64,000 nt of DNA from positions 2,170,001 to 2,234,000 of the forward strand of contig NZ_CP062976.1 in NCBI RefSeq assembly GCF_014898075.1, given 5' to 3'. The position numbers and the translations under genes were made by a program. Positions 58,791-64,000 of the stretch are shown piece by piece (positions within the stretch are counted from its first letter, which is position 1; the number at the start of each line of letters is the position of its first letter). The notes below the pieces were generated by a model, which made no database searches, was not told the DNA's origin, and worked only from the letters and a program-made list of their open reading frames with translations. Source of the stretch: Neisseria yangbaofengii. Lineage in GTDB: Bacteria; Pseudomonadota; Gammaproteobacteria; Burkholderiales; Neisseriaceae.

Positions 58791-59170
58791 GTTTTGCCAA
58801 AACGTGCACCGACAAGTGTGCAATAAAGATACATACACAAATGTAAATATAATTTCCAGAATCATTTCTCTAATTTTTCCCTTTTTCCGCTATTTCGCAT
58901 TATTCGAACGGCGTGAGGCGTTTCAAAATCAGCTTGTTTTTCAGATGGCTAAACCGAACTGCTACATGCTGAACAATAGTCACGCCTTCGCCGTTATTTC
59001 CCATCCGGCCACAATTACAAACGTTAAACCGCCGCCAAAAAGCGTAATCCTAAAGCAAAGTCGCTTGCAGGCCGTCTGAAACATTACGATACTGAATTCA
59101 TCGAAAGCGACAGCAACAGGCAACCGCCACCCGCTTTCCCCCTTTTTCTTTGCTTGAAGGAGCAACTGTT
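58791..59170. other. Region upstream of the outer-membrane barrel gene
   Basis: No gene is convincing. The stretch has a single DUS near 59070, a CT-rich block before the ribosome site GAAGGAG at 59156, and a TATAAT-like box near 58850. It probably contains the promoter of the barrel gene. Confidence 0.45.
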
Positions 59171-59740
59171 ATGAAAAAAACTTTATTAACCACTTTGATT
59201 TTGACCGCAGCAGCCGCTGCCGCTGCCGCCCCGTTCAACACCTACAACACCGGCACTTTTACCGGTACTGCCGTTGAAATCGGTGCGGGGGCGACCAAAA
59301 GCGACGTGAAAAACAGCAGCTTGGACGAAGAATACAAAGCCGATATGGCCATTCGCGGTAACCACAACGTACAATTCGGCAACAGCAACTGGATTGGCGG
59401 CGCCGAAGTTGCGGTGAAACCGTTGCACCGCACCGTAGGCAGCAGCGCAGCCGGTGACGTGAAACAAAAAGTCGATGCCAGCGTGTCTTATGTTCAAGGC
59501 TACCGCCTGACCGATGACGTGATGGCTTACGGCAAAGTCGGCTACCACTACGGTAAATTCGAAAGTCCTTACGACACCAAGAAAAACATGAACGGCGTAG
59601 GCTACGGCGTGGGCGTGAAATATGCAGCGACCCCGAATATCGAAGTCGGCGCGGAATGGGAACAAACCCGCTTTAAGAAAGATGACGTGAAAATCAACAA
59701 CAACGGCGTAATGGCCACTGCCGCTTACCGCTTCCGTTAA
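59171..59740 (+). CDS. Small outer-membrane beta-barrel protein
   Basis: The 189-residue protein has a signal peptide (MKKTLLTTLILTAAAAAAAA) and then about eight beta strands in an opacity-like pattern, with the conserved end VGYHYGKFESP, GVGYGVGVKYAATPNIEVGA and ATAAYRFR. The last residue is Arg behind Phe, whereas most barrels end in Phe. It may act as adhesin, porin-like or structural protein; I cannot assign it. It differs clearly from NspA. AAGGAG precedes the ATG at 59171. Confidence 0.75.
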   Translation: MKKTLLTTLILTAAAAAAAAPFNTYNTGTFTGTAVEIGAGATKSDVKNSSLDEEYKADMAIRGNHNVQFGNSNWIGGAEVAVKPLHRTVGSSAAGDVKQKVDASVSYVQGYRLTDDVMAYGKVGYHYGKFESPYDTKKNMNGVGYGVGVKYAATPNIEVGAEWEQTRFKKDDVKINNNGVMATAAYRFR

Positions 59741-59774
59741 TCTTCATATTCGAATCGTTTAAATACAGTAGCTT

Positions 59775-59810
59775 AAAAGGCCGTCTGAAATTCTTCAGAC
59801 GGCCTTTTTT
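59775..59810. terminator. Bidirectional DUS terminator
   Basis: An inverted DUS with A4 and T6 tails lies between the barrel gene and the converging glgA. Confidence 0.75.
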
Positions 59811-59827
59811 TATATGAACAAACTCAT

Positions 59828-61246
59828 TTAATAATACCGGCGATACGATTGCGCCGCTTTCAGCCAACCAAAATCCTGCTGCATGGCGCGAGTGCGCATG
59901 TCTGCCCACAAAGTCGGCTCCGACCACGCATACAGCGCGGCGTTGAACGCATTCGTCAGCCCATGCACATCAGGCGCATCGAATACAAAACCGGTGGCCG
60001 CATCGCTTTCGCCGAAGCCTGCCACGGTATCGGCCAAACCGCCGGTGCGGCGTACCAAAGGCAAGGTGCCGTATTTTAAGCCGTAAAGCTGGGTCAGGCC
60101 GCAGGGTTCAAAACGGCTCGGCACCAAAATCACGTCGCCGCCGCCAATCAAACGGTGCGCCAAGGTTTCGTCGTAGCCGATGTGCACGCCCACGCGATCG
60201 GGATAGCGTTGTGCCAATTCGCTAAACGCCTGCTCCAAGGCCGGCGCACCGCTGCCCAACAAAGCAAACTGCATAGACGCATCTTCAGCAAGTTTCACAT
60301 ATAAGGCTTCCAACAGAAAATCCGCGCCCTTTTGCTCGGTCAGACGGGACACCATCACACACAGCATGGCATCGGCATCGTTTTTCAAGCCGAAATGCTG
60401 CTGCAAGGCGGCTTTGTTGGCGGCTTTGCCTTCAACCACATTGTCCGGGTCGTATGAAACGGACAAAGCCGGGTCGTTGGCCGGATGCCAAATGCTTTCG
60501 TCCACCCCATTGAGTATGCCGCTCAATCGGCCTTGATCGCGCCGTTGTTGCAGCAAGCCTTCCATGCCGTAAGCGGATACAGTGATTTCCCGGGCATAAG
60601 TCGGGCTGACGGTGGTGATGTGGTCGGCGTAATACAAACCGGCTTTGAGAAACGAAATTTGGCCGTTAAATTCCAATCCCTCGGGCTGGTACATATCCCA
60701 CGGCAGCCACAAATCCGCCATGTGGCGTGCATCAAACAAGCCTTGGTAGGCGATGTTGTGGATGGTGAACACAGTTTTCACCTGCCATGCGCCCCATGAT
60801 TTCAAATACGCCGCAGCCAAACCGGCCTGCCAGTCATGTGCGTGCAGCGCATCCACCTCCCTCCAAAACGGATCGGCACCACACGCCACGGCTGCGGCCG
60901 CCCAACCGAGCAAACCGAACCGCACGACATTATCGGGATAATCGCAGTAATCGCCGTCGTGGTAAGGATTGCCGTCGCGGTCGTACAAATGCGGTGCATC
61001 AATCAGATAAAGCCCCAAGCCCTGATACTCTGCAAAACGAATCACCGCATGGCCTCCCGGGCCGTCGCCGCGGAACACTTCAGACGTAAACGGAATCTGT
61101 TCGCGAATTCGGCGGTAGTAAGGCAGAACCATGCGCACGTTGTCGCCGTTTTGCTGCTGCGCAAAAGGAAGCGCGCCCAACACATCGGCCAGACCGCCGG
61201 TTTTCAATAAGGGGTAAAACTCGGAAGCTGCATGCAGGATATTCAT
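59828..61246 (-). CDS. glgA: Glycogen synthase
   Basis: GlgA extends alpha-1,4-glucan from ADP-glucose. The 472-residue GT5 enzyme has the substrate loop KTGGLADVLGALP, HAHDWQAGLAAAYL, the inner PRYxFEPCGLTQLYGLKYGT-type block (SRFEPCGLTQLYGLKYGTLP) and RRTGGLADTV. It is the second gene of glgC-glgA on the minus strand, about 100 bp behind glgC. Glycogen use is typical of some commensal Neisseria. Confidence 0.95.
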   Translation of the reverse strand: MNILHAASEFYPLLKTGGLADVLGALPFAQQQNGDNVRMVLPYYRRIREQIPFTSEVFRGDGPGGHAVIRFAEYQGLGLYLIDAPHLYDRDGNPYHDGDYCDYPDNVVRFGLLGWAAAAVACGADPFWREVDALHAHDWQAGLAAAYLKSWGAWQVKTVFTIHNIAYQGLFDARHMADLWLPWDMYQPEGLEFNGQISFLKAGLYYADHITTVSPTYAREITVSAYGMEGLLQQRRDQGRLSGILNGVDESIWHPANDPALSVSYDPDNVVEGKAANKAALQQHFGLKNDADAMLCVMVSRLTEQKGADFLLEALYVKLAEDASMQFALLGSGAPALEQAFSELAQRYPDRVGVHIGYDETLAHRLIGGGDVILVPSRFEPCGLTQLYGLKYGTLPLVRRTGGLADTVAGFGESDAATGFVFDAPDVHGLTNAFNAALYAWSEPTLWADMRTRAMQQDFGWLKAAQSYRRYY

Positions 61247-61310
61247 AATATTCCTAAATCAAGGCGGGAATTCAGATTATACGATAATAAAGATTCAGAC
61301 TGCATTTTTC

Positions 61311-61339
61311 AGGCCGTCTGAAAATAGTTCAAACGGCCT
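61311..61339. terminator. Imperfect DUS hairpin between glgC and glgA
   Basis: The right arm reads TTCAAACGGCCT, so the stem is weakened by mismatch. It may only dampen read-through into glgA. Confidence 0.45.
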
Positions 61340-61349
61340 GAAGCCTTAT

Positions 61350-62684
61350 TCAAATGCCCATACCATCGGCAAATTTATTCAAAGCTTTAACGCGTTTTTC
61401 CAACATATCGGGTGTCACCAACACCACGCTGCCGCCGGAACTCACGCGGAAAAACTCGGCATCTTTGCCCGGGTTGACCCCGATTTGCATACCGTCCGGA
61501 ATCTCGCAAGCACGCTCGATGATGCAATTGCGGATAATGCAATTCTTGCCGATTTTCACCTGCGGCAGAATCACCGATTGCCCAATCACCGAACCTTCGT
61601 TGACGGTGACGCGTTCAAACAAAACCGACGAGCTGATTTCGGCATCAGTAATCAAACAGCCGCCGCTGATCATCGAATTGTCGATGGTGCGCTCGTGTTG
61701 GTGTTTGTAGAAAAATTTGCTCGGCATCGATTGCGACGGCAAACCGCGTATCGGCCACGAGCGGTCGAATAAATTCAGCTGCGAATATTCGGCCACCAAA
61801 TCCATGTGTGCGCCCCAATAGCTGTCGAGCGTACCGACATCGCGCCAGTAAATGCTGCCCTCGGCGTTGCGCCCCATGCACGATCGCTCAAAAGGATGCG
61901 CATACAATACGCCGTCTTGCAGCGCTTTCGGAATGATGTCTTTGCCGAAGTCGTGGCTGGTATGGTCGAGCTTGACTTCGCGCTCCAGCGTTTCGTAAAG
62001 GTAATCGGCATCAAACACATAAATGCCCATCGAAGCCAGCGACGAATCCGGCTTCTCGCGCATGGCAGGCGGATTTTCCGGTTTTTCCACAAACGCCTGC
62101 ACCTTCAAATGTTCGTCCACCGCCATCACGCCGAATTCTTTGGCTTCGCTGCGTTTCACTTCAATCGAACCGATGGTGCATTTGGCGCCGCGCGAAATGT
62201 GGTCGCGGATCATCTGCATATAGTCCATCTTGTAAATGTGGTCTCCGGCCAAAATCAACACGTATTTCGGTTTGTAATGCTCTTTCATCAAGGCCACGTT
62301 TTGCCAAACCGCATCGGCAGTGCCGCGATACCACATGTTTTCATCTATTTGTTGGCGCGCGGGCAGCATATCGACGAAGTAACCGCGCTCACGCGGCATA
62401 AACGACCATGCGTGCTGCAGATGGCGCAGCAGCGAATGGGCTTTGTATTGGGTAATCACGCCGATTTTAAACAGATTGGAATTGAAGCAGTTGGAAAGCG
62501 TAAAGTCGATAATGCGCCAGTTGCCGCCGAAATAGACGGCCGGTTTGGCACGGCGGTCGGTCATTTCGCGCAAACGCGAGCCGCGGCCGCCTGCCAAAAT
62601 CAACACCAGCGTCTCATCGGTGATGGCGGCGACGGTTAAAGGGCGTTCGAGGCTATAAGCCTGCGGGATAAATTCTTGTGCCAT
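61350..62684 (-). CDS. glgC: Glucose-1-phosphate adenylyltransferase
   Basis: GlgC makes ADP-glucose and is the control point of glycogen synthesis. The 444-residue protein has LILAGGRGSRLREMTDRRAK and the catalytic/metal block ILAGDHIYKMDYMQMIRDH, VEKPENPPAM and SLASMGIYVFDADYL. It ends with left-handed helix repeats (SVIGQSVILPQVKIGKNCII). The family is usually activated by glycolytic intermediates. It heads the glgC-glgA pair. Confidence 0.95.
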   Translation of the reverse strand: MAQEFIPQAYSLERPLTVAAITDETLVLILAGGRGSRLREMTDRRAKPAVYFGGNWRIIDFTLSNCFNSNLFKIGVITQYKAHSLLRHLQHAWSFMPRERGYFVDMLPARQQIDENMWYRGTADAVWQNVALMKEHYKPKYVLILAGDHIYKMDYMQMIRDHISRGAKCTIGSIEVKRSEAKEFGVMAVDEHLKVQAFVEKPENPPAMREKPDSSLASMGIYVFDADYLYETLEREVKLDHTSHDFGKDIIPKALQDGVLYAHPFERSCMGRNAEGSIYWRDVGTLDSYWGAHMDLVAEYSQLNLFDRSWPIRGLPSQSMPSKFFYKHQHERTIDNSMISGGCLITDAEISSSVLFERVTVNEGSVIGQSVILPQVKIGKNCIIRNCIIERACEIPDGMQIGVNPGKDAEFFRVSSGGSVVLVTPDMLEKRVKALNKFADGMGI

Positions 62685-62996
62685 GATGATGGTTTCTCCT
62701 GTGATTGAATCGGTTTATCAAACGGTCATTTCTCTGTGTATTGCTATTGTTTGCCGATGAATATTAACGCATCGGCTGAAACGGCTTGTATTTATTATGG
62801 CCGGCGACTGCACTGCTTCGGTTTTGTTACGGCAAAAAGCGGCAGCAGGGCGGGATGTCATCACATGATGATAGTCCAAAACCCAAGCTGCCGCCTGTAC
62901 GAAACGCAAATAAAATCTGATATTTATGTTAAGTTAAGTAAAACCGGAAATCCGGATGAAAAAGCCTTATGCCTTGGCGCATGGCCGATAATAGGC
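62685..62996. other. Intergenic region between glgC and the MscS gene
   Basis: About 310 bp with no real gene. It should hold the glgC promoter on the minus strand. I see no hairpin or repeat of note. Confidence 0.5.
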
Positions 62997-63869
62997 TTAC
63001 GCGGTTTTCACATCATTCGCCGCCGGTTGCGACACGATATGCACATCGCGCTGCGGGAACGGAATATTAATTTTCACTTCGCGCAGGTTTTCTACCACCT
63101 GCTCGTACAAATCACATTGAAAGCCCCACCAATCGGCTTCGGTCGTCCATGCCCACAAGGTGATTTCAATCGCGTTGTCGCCTAAATTGGTTACCTGAAC
63201 CGTGGCCGGTTTCTCAGTTTGAATGCATTTCGGATGCTCAGTCGCCGCACGCAACACCGCCGCCTTAGCGGCTTTTAAATCGCAGGCATAATCCACACCC
63301 ACCAACACTTGCGCACGCCATTGCGGCAGCGAAGATTTATTAGTAATGCTGTTGCCCATCACCACGCTGTTGGGCAGAATCACTTCTTCGTTGGCATAAG
63401 TGCGCAGCGAAGTCTGCACCATTTTGATTTCGCGCACATAGCCTTCAAAGCCGTTGACTTTAATATAGTCACCCACTTTAAACGGTCGGAACAAAATAAT
63501 CAGCGCACCGGCGGCGAAGTTGGACAATTGATCTTTCAGCGACAAGGCAACCGCCAAACCCGCACCACCGACCAAGGCTGTCACCGAGGTGGTCGGCACG
63601 CCCAGTTTGCCCAGCGCGACGATGATGACCATAATCAGCAGGCCGATGTTGGCGACGTTGCCCAAAAAGCTCACCAAGGTCAAATCGACTTTGGCACGGG
63701 TCAGCGCGGCTTTCATCAGCTTGACGATATAGGTCGTCAACCAGCGGCCGACCACGAAAATCACTGCTGCCGCCAGCAGATTCAGGCCGAAATCCATGCC
63801 GTTTTCAGCCAAGCGTTCCCAGCTTTTCAGGCTGAAAAGCTGCTCGAAAGTAAAATTGTCAACATTCAT
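62997..63869 (-). CDS. mscS: Small-conductance mechanosensitive channel (MscS family)
   Basis: The 290-residue protein has three membrane helices and the pore helix GLAVALSLKDQLSNFAAGALII, followed by the beta domain FKVGDYIKVNGFEGYVREIK with EVILPNSVVMGNSITN. This is the standard MscS that opens under membrane tension and protects against osmotic downshock. The C-terminus ends KINIPFPQRDVHIV, as in the family. Confidence 0.93.
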   Translation of the reverse strand: MNVDNFTFEQLFSLKSWERLAENGMDFGLNLLAAAVIFVVGRWLTTYIVKLMKAALTRAKVDLTLVSFLGNVANIGLLIMVIIVALGKLGVPTTSVTALVGGAGLAVALSLKDQLSNFAAGALIILFRPFKVGDYIKVNGFEGYVREIKMVQTSLRTYANEEVILPNSVVMGNSITNKSSLPQWRAQVLVGVDYACDLKAAKAAVLRAATEHPKCIQTEKPATVQVTNLGDNAIEITLWAWTTEADWWGFQCDLYEQVVENLREVKINIPFPQRDVHIVSQPAANDVKTA

Positions 63870-63916
63870 TGTCTATCCTTATATAAATCAGTCTGTTAGG
63901 TTTCAGACGGCCTGTA

Positions 63917-64000
63917 TTAACGGCGCAGCTTCCAGCCCGAATGCAACACCGCCAACACCAGTGCCCCCAATGCCGTCACCACCGCGCCGACTACTGCCAG
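63917..64000 (-). CDS. C-terminal end of an unknown membrane protein
   Basis: The last 27 codons before a TAA at 63917 encode a hydrophobic helix (VVGAVVTALGALVLAVLH) and a short basic tail (SGWKLRR). The rest lies beyond the window. This could be a final membrane segment of a transporter or a small membrane protein; the family cannot be told. Confidence 0.5.
   Translation of the reverse strand: MAVVGAVVTALGALVLAVLHSGWKLRR

Noticed and set aside
58654-59079. A 141-codon frame across the folA end and the AT-DUS palindrome
   Set aside because: It overlaps folA, crosses a terminator, and has no family features.
59614-59620. CRISPR-like arrays
   Set aside because: No regularly spaced direct repeats were seen here or elsewhere; the many repeated 12-mers are DUS.
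62736-63185. A 149-codon frame between glgC and mscS
   Set aside because: Half of it is antisense to mscS and the rest is low-quality, with no ribosome site.

Overview
The window is chromosomal DNA of a Neisseria species. The main evidence is the DNA uptake sequence (DUS) in the AG form, AGGCCGTCTGAA. It occurs throughout, singly inside genes and as inverted pairs at gene ends, with only a few AT-form copies (ATGCCGTCTGAA). Other Neisseria hallmarks agree: an mtrR/mtrCDE efflux locus, a fetA-type siderophore receptor, pilT-pilU, comE beside an rRNA operon, Correia-type repeats, dRS3-type repeats and small elements ending in GAGACCTTTGCAAA. The dominant AG dialect and the glycogen genes glgC-glgA point to a commensal or animal-associated species rather than N. 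meningitidis or N. gonorrhoeae. I cannot name the species from sequence alone.

Layout. 1-10 kb: start of a YejA-like peptide-binding protein, a YihY membrane protein, WrbA and NfsA flavoenzymes, an ArsR regulator, an ExoIII-family nuclease, a metallophosphatase, orn, a Fic protein, a 49-residue gene beside an XRE regulator, and fhs. 10-22 kb: an EamA half-transporter, fetA, the mtrE-mtrD-mtrC operon with divergent mtrR, and a TPR/GT41 protein. 22-27 kb: hicAB with a frameshifted hicA, ettA, and a decayed choline-to-betaine locus (betB and betA remnants) flanked by Correia-type repeats. 27-40 kb: murI, tsaE-amiC, a GNAT/isochorismatase pair, recG, grxC-secB, rng, a TerC-CBS-CorC membrane protein with an attenuator-like leader, a TPR glycosyltransferase-like protein and aroG. 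40-41 kb: a dead IS256-like (zinc-ribbon type) insertion sequence. 41-48 kb: comE, 5S, 23S, tRNA-Ala, tRNA-Ile and 16S, all on the minus strand, with dksA just upstream. 48-64 kb: yggT-proC-yggS, pilT-pilU, a YccS-like protein, an orphan ABC ATPase, a DegV protein, folA, a small outer-membrane barrel, glgA-glgC, an MscS channel and the end of an unknown membrane protein.

How the parts work together. The mtr genes form a complete tripartite drug pump plus repressor. pilT/pilU, comE and the abundant DUS belong to the natural-transformation machinery. dksA sits next to an rRNA operon of the class its product usually regulates. yggS-proC-yggT is a classic PLP/proline cluster. glgC and glgA supply ADP-glucose and glycogen. 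The most unusual signals are non-coding: a nested inverted-repeat element between yggS and proC (49614-49815 with outer DUS arms), a large hairpin before rng, a terminator-bearing leader before the TerC gene, a possible small RNA at about 53240-53328, and several families of small repeats. No CRISPR array, prophage or obvious defence island was seen.
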